A stretch of DNA of 34,747 nucleotides from Lachnospiraceae bacterium (lineage in GTDB: Bacteria > Bacillota > Clostridia > Lachnospirales > Lachnospiraceae). Made by a program: the position numbers and the translations under genes. The notes beneath the pieces were generated by a model. The model did not search any database, had not been told where the DNA came from, and saw nothing but the letters and a program-made list of their open reading frames with translations. This document shows, in pieces, positions 1-6,524 of the stretch. Where the stretch lies: NCBI GenBank assembly GCA_029071325.1, contig JAIEAP010000006.1:1-34747 (forward strand), read 5' to 3'. The stretch's first letter is position 1. Every line of letters begins with the position of its first letter.

Positions 1-177
1 ATCAAACGCCGGACAAAGGCGATCGGCGCCTTTCCCGATGGGCAGAGCGCCCTGATGCTGGTGTGTGCCAGACTTCGTCACGTGGCGGGGACCCAATGGG
101 GGACACGACGCTACATGAACATGGATCATCTCACCAAACCGGAAGATGAGCCGCTGTCTAATATCATAGCCGGCTGA
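1..177 (+). CDS. IS256-family transposase, C-terminal end (partial)
   Basis: The frame is open from the first base and stops with TGA at 175-177. The 58 residues (beginning IKRRTKAIGAFPDGQSALML) match the C-terminal tail of IS256-type DDE transposases, where an R-R-T/I-K-x-I-G-x-F-P segment precedes the last helix. The catalytic core lies outside the window, so activity cannot be judged. It is the right end of an insertion sequence abutting the MATE gene. The family call rests on remembered motif similarity. Confidence 0.7.
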   Translation: MKRRTKAIGAFPDGQSALMLVCARLRHVAGTQWGTRRYMNMDHLTKPEDEPLSNIIAG

Positions 178-252
178 CTGCCGCCTGCCAAATGGCTGGA
201 ATTATATTTGCGAAAAAATCTTGACACTATCTATCACTGTAAACATAATGGA
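178..252. mobile_element. Non-coding right end of the IS256-type element
   Basis: These 75 bp separate the transposase stop from the stop of the convergent MATE gene. The AT-rich segment around 205-230 (TTGCGAAAAAATC followed by TTGACACTATC) is the likely terminal inverted repeat region. The exact IS boundary and target duplication cannot be set because the left end is outside the window. No terminator for the MATE gene is visible, so the insertion may have removed it. Confidence 0.4.
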
Positions 253-1602
253 TTACAACATTTTCTTCAGCCTTTTGTGAAGCGGTATCGCCATACACAC
301 CGTGATAACCCCGGAGAGTATATCGGCAATGGGCTGAGCATATAGAATTCCTTTAAGGTCCCAGACGGCGGGCAGGAGCAGGATCACAGGAATAAAACAG
401 ATGCCCTGCCTGCAAGCTCCGAGAAAAAAGCCGTCCCTGCCTTTTCCCAGAGCGAGAAACAGAGAGGAATATACCGTGTAAAATCCAAAAAGCATAATGG
501 TAATGCCGTTAGCTCTCAAAGAGGCTGCGCCAATGCGGATCATCTCTGCGTCGCCCTTTGTAAACTGAGAAACGATAGCCGCAGGGAACAGAACCAATAC
601 CAAGCCGAATATCACGCAGAAAATCGTAGACCAAAGAATAGAAGTCTTGATCGCTTCATGCAGGCGGTCAAATTTTCTGGCTCCATAGCTGTATCCTGCA
701 ATGGGCTGAAAGCCTTTGATAAATCCAAATACGGACAGGCTACCCATGGATATAAGACGGGTGACAACACCCATACCCGCGATAGCCGAGTCGCCATAAT
801 CGCCTGCGGCATTGTTGATTAAGGAAATAGAAAGGCTGGTCAGTATCTGAAATACCAGAGTGGGGACGCCGATCTTAAGAATTTCAGTCATGATTTCCTT
901 TGTGTATGTACAGTCTTTTACTCTAAAATGAAAAACGCTTTTCTTTCGCAGGATATAGGTCAGATAAACGCAGGTTGAAACCACTTGTGAAATTGCCGTT
1001 GCAATCGCAGCTCCTGCTACGCCAAGTTCAAGCACATAGATAAACAGAGGGTCTAATGCAATATTGAGTATGGCGCCTGTCAGCAGGGCGATCATCGTCG
1101 TTTTGGCGGCGCCCTCGCTGGTTACGATATTGTTCATGGTGACATTGAACACGTTGAAAATGCAGAACACAATATAGATGCCTGCGTATGCGGCAGCATA
1201 AGGCAGAATACTGTCGGTTGCCCCTAAAAGTCTTAGGAGAGGTTTTAAAAACACCATAGAAAAAATAATGATGACTGTCCCTATAGATACGCTGCCGTAC
1301 AAAGCGGTACTTGCAACTTTATCTGCGTTTTCCGAGTCCTCGCGCCCCAGCAGTCTGGAAATATAGGAAGCAGCGCCGTTGCCGAACAACAGTCCCAGAC
1401 CGACAACGACCTGACCGAGGGGGTAGACTACAGAAATTGCCCCCATCTGGCGCTCTCCCAATCCGCCGACAAACCAGGCATCCACGAGATTGTAAAATGC
1501 ATTCACTAACATACCGATCATTGTGGGGATGCCCATGGCTAATAACGCCTTAGGAATGGGGGCACTGCCGAGAAGTTCCATTTTTTTACTTTGACAATTC
1601 AT
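253..1602 (-). CDS. MATE-family multidrug efflux transporter (MepA-like)
   Basis: A 449-residue polytopic membrane protein, the usual MATE length with about 12 hydrophobic segments in two repeats. Family-typical stretches include GIPTMIGMLVNAFYNLVDAWFVG near the N-terminus and GVPTLVFQIL at the start of the second half. MATE proteins export cationic drugs or metabolites in exchange for Na+ or H+. The start at 1602 is chosen because GGAAAGGAG lies 6-7 bases upstream; the frame extends further but the extra 34 residues overlap the promoter. It is divergent from a PadR regulator and ends next to an IS256 end. The substrate is unknown. Confidence 0.9.
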   Translation of the reverse strand: MNCQSKKMELLGSAPIPKALLAMGIPTMIGMLVNAFYNLVDAWFVGGLGERQMGAISVVYPLGQVVVGLGLLFGNGAASYISRLLGREDSENADKVASTALYGSVSIGTVIIIFSMVFLKPLLRLLGATDSILPYAAAYAGIYIVFCIFNVFNVTMNNIVTSEGAAKTTMIALLTGAILNIALDPLFIYVLELGVAGAAIATAISQVVSTCVYLTYILRKKSVFHFRVKDCTYTKEIMTEILKIGVPTLVFQILTSLSISLINNAAGDYGDSAIAGMGVVTRLISMGSLSVFGFIKGFQPIAGYSYGARKFDRLHEAIKTSILWSTIFCVIFGLVLVLFPAAIVSQFTKGDAEMIRIGAASLRANGITIMLFGFYTVYSSLFLALGKGRDGFFLGACRQGICFIPVILLLPAVWDLKGILYAQPIADILSGVITVCMAIPLHKRLKKML

Positions 1603-1636
1603 AGTATTGCTCCTTTCCAATAACAACAATATAATA

Positions 1637-1648
1637 TATAGTACTATA
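1637..1648. promoter_or_regulatory. Second palindrome in the MATE leader
   Basis: TATAGTACTATA is a perfect 12-bp palindrome in the 5' leader of the MATE gene. It shares the half-site TATAGT with the palindrome at 1681-1695, about 45 bp away. It may be a second, weaker binding site for the same regulator. Confidence 0.45.
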
Positions 1649-1659
1649 AAATATAGCAA

Positions 1660-1704
1660 TTGCAATGCGAGGGTCATTCTACTATAATTTATAGTGCTTG
1701 TCAA
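1660..1704. promoter_or_regulatory. Overlapping divergent promoters of the MATE and padR-type genes
   Basis: On the minus strand TTGACA (1699-1704) and TAGAAT (1676-1681) have a 17-bp spacer and point to the MATE gene. On the plus strand TTGCAA (1660-1665) and TATAAT (1683-1688), also spaced 17 bp, point to the PadR gene. The two promoters overlap physically, so a repressor bound here would block both. Confidence 0.7.
1681..1695. promoter_or_regulatory. Palindromic operator candidate for the PadR regulator
   Basis: ACTATAATTTATAGT is a perfect 7-1-7 palindrome. It covers the -10 of the PadR promoter and lies between the -35 and -10 of the MATE promoter. That is where an autoregulating PadR repressor would be expected. 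The link to PadR is inferred from position. Confidence 0.6.
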
Positions 1705-1725
1705 GGGAGGAAGGAGAAATGATTT

Positions 1726-2253
1726 ATGGCAACCATTGATTTGATTGTGTTGGGGATGTTGAAAAAGGAATCTTTGAGTGCATATGATATTCAGAAACTG
1801 GTGGAATACCGGAACATTTCAAAATGGGTAAAAATCAGCACACCGTCCATTTATAAAAAAGTGATCCAGTTAGAAGAAAAGGGGCTTATCTCAAGCCGTA
1901 TTGAGAAGGATGGGAAAATGCCTGAAAAAGCGGTGTATTCCCTGACAGATGCCGGAAAAGCAGAGTTTGAGAAGCTGATGCTTGAGATATCCTGTAAACC
2001 GGTCAGCATGTTCTTAGACTTTAACGCGGTAATCGTTAATTTAGAGAGTATACCGAAAGAGAGCCAGACAGAGTGTCTGGATCATATCGAAAGTAATATA
2101 ACAGCATTGAAAACCTGCCTGGAAGAAAATATTGCGCTGAAAGAACATGCTTCTGATATTCCGGTTACGGGTATGGCGGTCTTACAGCAGCAATTCCTTC
2201 TGGTACAGGCGCTGGAAGAATGGATTGCAGCCCTTAAAAAAGAGTTCGAGTGA
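1726..2253 (+). CDS. PadR-family transcriptional regulator
   Basis: A 175-residue protein with the PadR winged helix at about residues 1-85: an N-terminal I-D-L-I-V-L-G-M-L-x-K-E segment, SAYDIQKLVEYR, and the wing region EEKGLISSRIEKDGKMPEKAVYSLTDAGK. A C-terminal helical part (about 95-175) would form the dimer arm typical of longer PadR proteins. AAGGAG upstream supports the start at 1726. PadR proteins commonly repress an adjacent exporter and release DNA on binding its substrate. The shared promoter and palindromes with the MATE gene suggest this here. Confidence 0.88.
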   Translation: MATIDLIVLGMLKKESLSAYDIQKLVEYRNISKWVKISTPSIYKKVIQLEEKGLISSRIEKDGKMPEKAVYSLTDAGKAEFEKLMLEISCKPVSMFLDFNAVIVNLESIPKESQTECLDHIESNITALKTCLEENIALKEHASDIPVTGMAVLQQQFLLVQALEEWIAALKKEFE

Positions 2254-2265
2254 TTCCCACAGTCA

Positions 2266-2913
2266 TTACCATATGAAATTAGATTTGGCTGCTTCTCCGT
2301 TGTCGATCAGTATATCCTGCGCCGTCATGGATTGGTTTATAACGGTAACAAAATATGCCCATTCCGCAATTTCCTGGGTAGTCGCCCATTTGGGCAGCAG
2401 GGTTTCATTCATAACGGCCTGCCAGAGCTTTGGATCATCGATGATATGGCGGTTCAGATCCGTCAATACCCCTCCGGGGGAAAGGCTGTTTGCCGTCGCA
2501 CCGTATTCGGCAATGCGCAGAGCAGTGCTTTTCATATATGACACCATGCCGCCCTTGCTTGCTGCATATTCGGGAAATTCAGCGCCCGTCAGCGCACTGG
2601 CGGAGGCAATAAACAAAACGCTGCGGATGGACTTTTGCATGGCGTATGCTTCGGTTATGCGGATCGAGCCTTTCAGATTAATATCAATATCCTCGCCGGA
2701 GTTTTGAACGCCGGCGTTGTTGATCAGTACTTCCACAGGGGGGAGCTTGGGCAGTTCGTCTCTGAAAATATCCCCCACATAATGCGTGTAGGATGCGTTG
2801 TCAATGGCAGAGGCAAGGCGGTCAATCCCGAATACCGTGTGGCCGCAGTTTAAAAATTTTATGGCAATGGCTTTTCCGATGCCATTGCTTGTTCCGGTAA
2901 TTAAAACGTTCAT
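2266..2913 (-). CDS. Short-chain dehydrogenase/reductase (SDR), classical type
   Basis: A 215-residue NAD(P)-dependent oxidoreductase. The Rossmann glycine motif TGTSNGIG is at residues 6-13, NNAG at 65-68, catalytic Asn at about 79, Ser at 104-106, and the YxxxK pair as Y116 and K120. It is somewhat shorter than the usual 240-260 residues. Its start is 2 bp beyond the stop of the upstream VUT transporter, so the two are surely co-transcribed and share the riboswitch leader. The substrate is unknown; a role in queuosine metabolism is not supported by the sequence itself. Confidence 0.88.
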   Translation of the reverse strand: MNVLITGTSNGIGKAIAIKFLNCGHTVFGIDRLASAIDNASYTHYVGDIFRDELPKLPPVEVLINNAGVQNSGEDIDINLKGSIRITEAYAMQKSIRSVLFIASASALTGAEFPEYAASKGGMVSYMKSTALRIAEYGATANSLSPGGVLTDLNRHIIDDPKLWQAVMNETLLPKWATTQEIAEWAYFVTVINQSMTAQDILIDNGEAAKSNFIW

Positions 2914-2915
2914 CT

Positions 2916-3671
2916 TTATTTTCCTTCGTCTTTGTTTTTTTTCAGTTCAAAATATTCTCTTCCGACAGTTTCACGCTTCCATTTCTGACATACGGCAAAG
3001 CCGATTGGCGAGAACACTGCCTCGCAGAAAAGCTCCACCATCATGCCGGTAAAAGAGCATGCAACACATTGAAGCAAAGTCCATCCGAAAAAGAAGTGGC
3101 TTACGATCAGTGCGAATACTAAATTGTCACAAAACTGTCCCACCGCGGTAGAGATATATGACCGGACGGCATATGTCCCAAAGCCGTCGGGATTTGATGG
3201 TATCGCTTTGCCAATGGCATAGTTCAAAAAGTTGTTTACTGCGGCAGAGGTGAGAAATGCAACGGTACTGCCGAACAGTACATACCAGGTGCCTGAAATC
3301 GTGTGATCCAAAGCGCCGTTTATAAGAGACTCGCTTCCGTCCACATATGCTTCGCCCCACATTCCGGGTATCGCTCCTGCAAGGAAAAAAAACAGACAGA
3401 CCGCAAGGTTTATGAGCACCACAAATACAGAAACTTCGGTTGCCGCTTTGGGGCCGAAATACTTTGTGATGATATCCATAGACAGAAAAGAGACCCATGA
3501 AATGATAATTCCGCAGTCGAGAGCCAACCAATCCACCGGCAGCGCCACGCTTTTGTTTGCAAGCAGATTCATTGTGATTACTGAAATTGCAAACAGGATA
3601 ACGATAGGTGAAGGAATGCTCCGAAGCAGGACGTTCAGTTCCCGGATCTCATGTTTGATTTTTGTTGGCAT
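2916..3671 (-). CDS. VUT-family (YhhQ-type) queuosine precursor transporter
   Basis: A 251-residue membrane protein with about six hydrophobic helices. The conserved family stretch DCGIIISWVSFLSMDIITKYFGPKAA is present, as is the C-terminal FxEAVFSPIGFAVCQKWK. VUT/YhhQ proteins import queuine or preQ0/preQ1 for tRNA queuosine. The start at 3671 uses AAGGAG 9-10 bases upstream; an upstream Met 13 codons earlier would lie within the riboswitch. The riboswitch ahead of it independently supports the queuosine-precursor assignment. The SDR gene follows after 2 bp. Confidence 0.9.
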   Translation of the reverse strand: MPTKIKHEIRELNVLLRSIPSPIVILFAISVITMNLLANKSVALPVDWLALDCGIIISWVSFLSMDIITKYFGPKAATEVSVFVVLINLAVCLFFFLAGAIPGMWGEAYVDGSESLINGALDHTISGTWYVLFGSTVAFLTSAAVNNFLNYAIGKAIPSNPDGFGTYAVRSYISTAVGQFCDNLVFALIVSHFFFGWTLLQCVACSFTGMMVELFCEAVFSPIGFAVCQKWKRETVGREYFELKKNKDEGK

Positions 3672-3680
3672 ACGAAAAAT

Positions 3681-3720
3681 CTCCTTGTTTTTTATAAGAT
3701 GGTTAGGCAAGAAACATCTT
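3681..3720 (-). ncRNA. preQ1-I riboswitch aptamer with sequestered ribosome site
   Basis: On the minus strand the leader has P1 arms AAGATG (3720-3715) and CATCTT (3701-3696), followed by the A-rich tail ATAAAAAACAAGGAG. Within loop 1, CTTG (3711-3708) can pair with CAAG (3687-3684) in the tail, forming the H-type pseudoknot P2. CAAG overlaps the Shine-Dalgarno sequence AAGGAG (3686-3681). The architecture and the AUAAAAAAC tail closely resemble the Bacillus subtilis queC preQ1-I aptamer. Inferred mode: preQ1 binding closes P2 and hides the ribosome site of the transporter gene. Confidence 0.85.
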
Positions 3721-3738
3721 TATTTAATTGCAAATCCG

Positions 3739-3767
3739 ATTATAAATACTAATGCGCCACATGTCAA
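3739..3767 (-). promoter_or_regulatory. Consensus sigma-A promoter of the riboswitch-transporter-SDR operon
   Basis: TTGACA (3762-3767) and TATAAT (3739-3744) are both perfect hexamers with a 17-bp spacer, read on the minus strand. Transcription would start about 10-15 bases before the riboswitch. Confidence 0.85.
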
Positions 3768-3795
3768 TGAAATAGGTAACAGTTTTAGGGAATAC

Positions 3796-3824
3796 TTGAC
3801 TGTATACTCCTTTGGGAGTATAAT
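3796..3824 (+). promoter_or_regulatory. Promoter of the DUF3990/XRE pair with an embedded palindrome
   Basis: TTGACT (3796-3801) and TATAAT (3819-3824) are spaced 17 bp. The spacer holds a perfect inverted repeat, TATACTCC-TTTG-GGAGTATA (3803-3822), whose right arm enters the -10 box. An XRE-type repressor bound there would shut the promoter, which is the usual autoregulation scheme of toxin-antitoxin operons. The identity of the binder is inferred. Confidence 0.8.
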
Positions 3825-3845
3825 CTTTGTAAAGGAGTAAATACT

Positions 3846-4523
3846 ATGACAAAAAAGATTTACCACGGTTCAAAAGATATTATAAAAAAGCCTGTTTTTG
3901 GATATGGGAAAATCTATAATGACTATGGCTTGGGCTTCTATTGCACAGACAGACTTGAAATGGCAAAAGAATGGGGAGTTGATATCGGTTGTGATGGATA
4001 TGCGAATTGTTATACAATTGATTGTGGTGACCTGACAATATTAAACTTAAACAGCGATAAATACTGTATCCTTCATTGGCTTGCTATTCTTTTGGAAAAT
4101 AGAGAGTTTGATATTCCGTCCGGACTTGCTCTTGAAGCAAAAGAGTATATATTGTCGCGGTTTGCAGTAGATTATAAAAGCTATGATATAATAATTGGAT
4201 ATCGTGCCGATGACAGCTATTTTTCATTTGCTCAGGATTTCATAAATGGCACAATATCTTATCGTCAGCTCAACAATGCAATGCATCTTGGCAAGCTTGG
4301 TCAGCAATTTGTATTAAAAAGTAAAAAGGCATTTGATAAAATTATTTTTGAAGGCTATGAGATTGCGGATTCAAAAGAATGGTATTTAAAAAAGATGCAG
4401 AGAGATAAGTCTGCAAGGCGGGAATACTTCAGTGCTGAGCGAAATAAGCGTCAGCGCGGCGATATTTATATCACCCAAATTCTTGACGAGGAGATGATGG
4501 CGAATGATAAACGCTTACGATAA
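3846..4523 (+). CDS. DUF3990 protein, ADP-ribosyltransferase-like toxin candidate
   Basis: A 225-residue soluble protein. Recognisable DUF3990 blocks are YHGS (residues 6-9), the DYGLGFYCTDRLEMAKEW segment (about 27-44), YDIIIGYRADDSYF (about 118-131) and GQQFVLKSKKAFD (about 155-167). DUF3990 is related to the ADP-ribosyltransferase fold, where the H/R, Y and E/Q motifs bind NAD+. The third motif here reads Q rather than Glu, so catalysis is uncertain. AAAGGAG precedes the start. The last 20 bases overlap the XRE gene, suggesting coupled expression. The region is visibly more AT-rich than the core chromosome. Toxin function is inferred from context. Confidence 0.75.
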   Translation: MTKKIYHGSKDIIKKPVFGYGKIYNDYGLGFYCTDRLEMAKEWGVDIGCDGYANCYTIDCGDLTILNLNSDKYCILHWLAILLENREFDIPSGLALEAKEYILSRFAVDYKSYDIIIGYRADDSYFSFAQDFINGTISYRQLNNAMHLGKLGQQFVLKSKKAFDKIIFEGYEIADSKEWYLKKMQRDKSARREYFSAERNKRQRGDIYITQILDEEMMANDKRLR

Positions 4524-5145
4524 GGTTTATCTTGAAAAAGCACAAACAGTTCTTGGCAGAATGATAGATTACGCTTTCTACGATTTAGAATATGATGCAG
4601 ATTGTTTTTTTGAATTATTTATTGTTTCAGGATTTGCAGATCGTTTTGGAGACGGTGACTATACTTTGATTGTGGGGAAATCCGGTGTGGAGCTTGCCCG
4701 CATAGTAATAGAAAAGACTTTGGGAGAATCTGTTAGAACAAAACCGAAATATGAAGTCGGTCGCAGTCCTGAATACTGGGCAGGATGGGCATTGGCATAT
4801 TATCAGTGGCTTACATCTCTGTCGTTCAGAGAAATCGTATCAGCCGTTCCACTCAGTGAGATCATCGCGATGTATTCTCCTTATCATGAAATGGATGTCC
4901 GCCAATTTTGTGATAAGATGACGGAGTTTTATAAATCGAAGAACCCTGAAACCAATCTCAAGCGATTGCGAAGGTCTGGCAATATGACGCAAAATGAGCT
5001 GGCAATGCAGAGTGGTATTCCCCTCAGGACAGTTCAACAATACGAGCAGCGGCAAAAGGATATAAACAAAGCGCGGGCGGAATATTTGATAGCATTGTCA
5101 AAAGTTTTGAATTGTTCGCCAGATGACCTCATTGAAAAGGTATAA
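4504..5145 (+). CDS. XRE-domain protein, antitoxin/autoregulator candidate
   Basis: A 213-residue protein. The last 65 residues form a clear Cro/CI helix-turn-helix: LKRLRRSGNMTQNELAMQSG, then IPLRTVQQYEQRQKDINKA and LNCSPDDLIE. The first 145 or so residues are a separate domain I do not recognise, rich in aromatic residues and ending in EFYKSKNPETN. The start ATG lies within the end of the DUF3990 gene. The N-terminal domain may bind the partner while the HTH binds the palindrome in the promoter; this is inference. A strong terminator lies 65 bp downstream. Confidence 0.75.
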   Translation: MINAYDKVYLEKAQTVLGRMIDYAFYDLEYDADCFFELFIVSGFADRFGDGDYTLIVGKSGVELARIVIEKTLGESVRTKPKYEVGRSPEYWAGWALAYYQWLTSLSFREIVSAVPLSEIIAMYSPYHEMDVRQFCDKMTEFYKSKNPETNLKRLRRSGNMTQNELAMQSGIPLRTVQQYEQRQKDINKARAEYLIALSKVLNCSPDDLIEKV

Positions 5146-5209
5146 ATTGTAATTGGGAGAATCTTCTTAATCATAATGGCACATCCCATAGGCATTTGTG
5201 CAAAAACTA

Positions 5210-5255
5210 AGAACCGCTGTCCGATACACATGGTATCAAAACAGCGGTTCTTTTT
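5210..5255. terminator. Bidirectional terminator hairpin
   Basis: AGAACCGCTGT (5210-5220) and ACAGCGGTTCT (5241-5251) form an 11-bp perfect stem. An inner GATAC/GTATC stem (5223-5237) sits in the loop. TTTTT follows on the plus strand; TAGTTTTT follows on the minus strand. It ends the DUF3990/XRE operon. It may also be the original terminator of the tRNA-Ser gene before the island inserted. Confidence 0.8.
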
Positions 5256-5256
5256 A

Positions 5257-5305
5257 ACGGAGATGGCGGGATTCGAACCCGCGTGCCCCGGAGGGCTAAC
5301 GCATT
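5257..5305 (-). repeat. Attachment-site repeat, displaced tRNA-Ser 3' half
   Basis: These 49 bp are identical to 13369-13417. They correspond to the tRNA-Ser from the anticodon loop to the discriminator base plus two flanking bases. The 5' half of a tRNA is missing here, so it is not a functional tRNA. The repeat starts in the anticodon loop, a known crossover location for tyrosine integrases. Confidence 0.9.
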
Positions 5306-5456
5306 CTTTCTTTGTCAGAAATCCGCGTTTGCCGTATGTTTTATAACCATCAGCCGTTTTATAGCGAATAAACACATCATAAACGGTTCCTGCTTTCGCT
5401 GTACTACCGCCGTCAGCGGTACGCTTATTTTTTGCTTGGCGTGTAGTAACAAACAT
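5306..5456 (-). pseudogene. Tyrosine integrase, N-terminal stub cut at the att site
   Basis: The frame starts at 5456 after GGAGGTAACTAA and encodes about 50 residues (TTRQAKNKRTADGGS..., then VYDVFIRYKTADGYKTYGKRGFLTKKE). This matches the arm-type DNA-binding N-terminus of integrases from integrative elements, including the typical YGKRGFxTKKE ending. After KKE the reading frame runs straight into the tRNA-Ser repeat. The core-binding and catalytic domains (R, HxxR, Y) are absent from the whole window. The element therefore cannot excise with its own enzyme. Confidence 0.75.
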
Positions 5457-5578
5457 TTAGTTACCTCCTGTTCCCGCTGTGGGACGGGTACAATATCGGT
5501 TGTACCAATCCCATATTGCTTTGTCCGCAAGCAAACAACGATTTCAGTTGGGTGAAGAGATGTTTTTGTTTGTGCCAT
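5315..5578 (-). CDS. Small ORF upstream of and overlapping the integrase stub
   Basis: The reading frame starts with ATG overlapping the stop of the 36-residue gene (TAATG arrangement) and gives up to 87 residues beginning MAQTKTSLHPTEIVVCLRTK. From 5456 on it overlaps the integrase in another frame, so its 3' part is doubtful. Its place just ahead of int is where an excisionase or directionality factor is often found. No excisionase motif is visible and I do not recognise the family. Confidence 0.35.
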   Translation of the reverse strand: MAQTKTSLHPTEIVVCLRTKQYGIGTTDIVPVPQREQEVTKCLLLHAKQKISVPLTAVVQRKQEPFMMCLFAIKRLMVIKHTANADF

Positions 5579-5688
5579 TATATCTCCCCCAAACCGTTCG
5601 TGGAGATAGTCTCATATTCTCGCAAGCGGATTGCGTGTCCTAAATCGGCGTAATACGCCTTGTCTTGTAAATATGTGCGGTTCATCAT
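5578..5688 (-). CDS. 36-residue small protein of the element's int operon
   Basis: ATG at 5688 is preceded by AAAGGAGGTCATAAC, a near-perfect ribosome site. The product is MMNRTYLQDKAYYADLGHAI followed by 16 more residues ending NGLGEI. Its TAA overlaps the ATG of the next small ORF, so translation is likely coupled, and the integrase stub follows. It is too short for a reliable family call. The strong ribosome site and coupling argue that it is real. Confidence 0.55.
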   Translation of the reverse strand: MMNRTYLQDKAYYADLGHAIRLREYETISTNGLGEI

Positions 5689-6171
5689 GTTATGACCTCC
5701 TTTGAATGATTAGGTGATAGATCGCCTATGTAGAGGTCAAAGGCAGGACATCAGTTTGGAAAGATACAAAGAATTCTCGATTTCAGCAAACCCACCCTGC
5801 CTCTTATACTTAAAATCCACCAAACGACTGACGGCGTATCAGTTCCACGGGAATCTCACCCCCGGTAGCTTCTCTACCGGCTGCTCTCATTGCCTGCGAC
5901 GGATCACGCACAAAAAACGCTTCAACGCTCGGACTGTGACTGAACAGGAGTATCATTGTCCCTATTGCTTGTCGTCGCTATATCGGGAGCCGTCCGATAC
6001 TTGTAGCCGACTGTTTATCGCTCCTTGCCGAGCAGTTTGTTCTGCAGATCGTGGCGCAGCCGCTAATGTAGCTAATGCTTTCGCAATGGCAATAGGAATG
6101 TGCTTGATGAATGGGTATTCAGTTGTCAAAGAACACGCCTATTCTCCGCATAAATGGGATTGTTCAACCAC
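5689..6171 (-). other. 480-bp stretch without a convincing gene; structured leader
   Basis: No reading frame here is convincing on either strand. On the minus strand it lies between the sigma-like gene and the 36-residue gene. It holds several inverted repeats: CCGGTAG-CTTCT-CTACCGG (about 5862-5880), and GGCAGG near 5795-5802 pairing with CCTGCC near 5741-5746. A minus-strand stretch of about 50 codons around 5807-5960 is open but has no clear ribosome site. It may be a long regulated leader of the excision genes or remains of a lost gene. Confidence 0.4.
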
Positions 6172-6399
6172 TTATTCAACAATTTTTTTGATTTTTTCAA
6201 GCGCAGCAGAAATCGAGCTTACAACTGCCGAAGTGGAGCACCTTTCCATTTCTGCAATCCGCTTATATGTCAATCCCCGAAAATAGTAAAGTTTCAGCCG
6301 TCTTTGCTGCGTTTCGGTCAGCATTGAGATAGATTGATGTAGCTGTTCATACTCGCTGCTCATTACGAACAGCGAAACGCCGAAAGAAGTCCAGCGCAT
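6172..6399 (-). CDS. Sigma-70 region 4-like small protein (Tn916 orf7 type)
   Basis: The 75-residue product carries a region 4 helix-turn-helix: LTETQQRRLKLYYFRGLTYKRIAEMERCSTSAVVSSISAALEKIKKIV. Such small sigma-like proteins sit upstream of xis/int in Tn916-type elements and drive excision genes. The start at 6399 follows GGAGGG, which lies in the 3' arm of a hairpin. Regions 1-3 are missing and the N-terminal dozen residues are atypical, so it may be a truncated remnant. Orientation and position relative to the int stub fit a recombination control module. Confidence 0.6.
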   Translation of the reverse strand: MRWTSFGVSLFVMSSEYEQLHQSISMLTETQQRRLKLYYFRGLTYKRIAEMERCSTSAVVSSISAALEKIKKIVE

Positions 6400-6403
6400 A
6401 AAA

Positions 6404-6440
6404 AATCCCTCCAATCCAAAAACTCGGATTTGGAGGGATT
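6404..6440 (-). terminator. Attenuator-like hairpin before the sigma-like gene
   Basis: On the minus strand AATCCCTCCAAATCC and GGATTGGAGGGATT pair over 14 bp with one bulge, followed by six T. This is a good intrinsic terminator. It lies only 4 bases before the start codon and includes its GGAGGG ribosome site. It could therefore act as an attenuator or block translation initiation. Confidence 0.65.
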
Positions 6441-6524
6441 CGCGCATAAGGAAACCACCCTGACAAACCTCGTTTTTTTATTTGGCAGGGCTGATGTCTG
6501 TATTTCGTTTAGAAAGTTTATACT

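Noticed and set aside
5714-6286. Plus-strand 190-codon frame with CxxC pairs
   Set aside because: Looks briefly like a zinc ribbon, but its end is antisense to the sigma-like gene, there is no ribosome site, and all recognisable genes here are on the minus strand.
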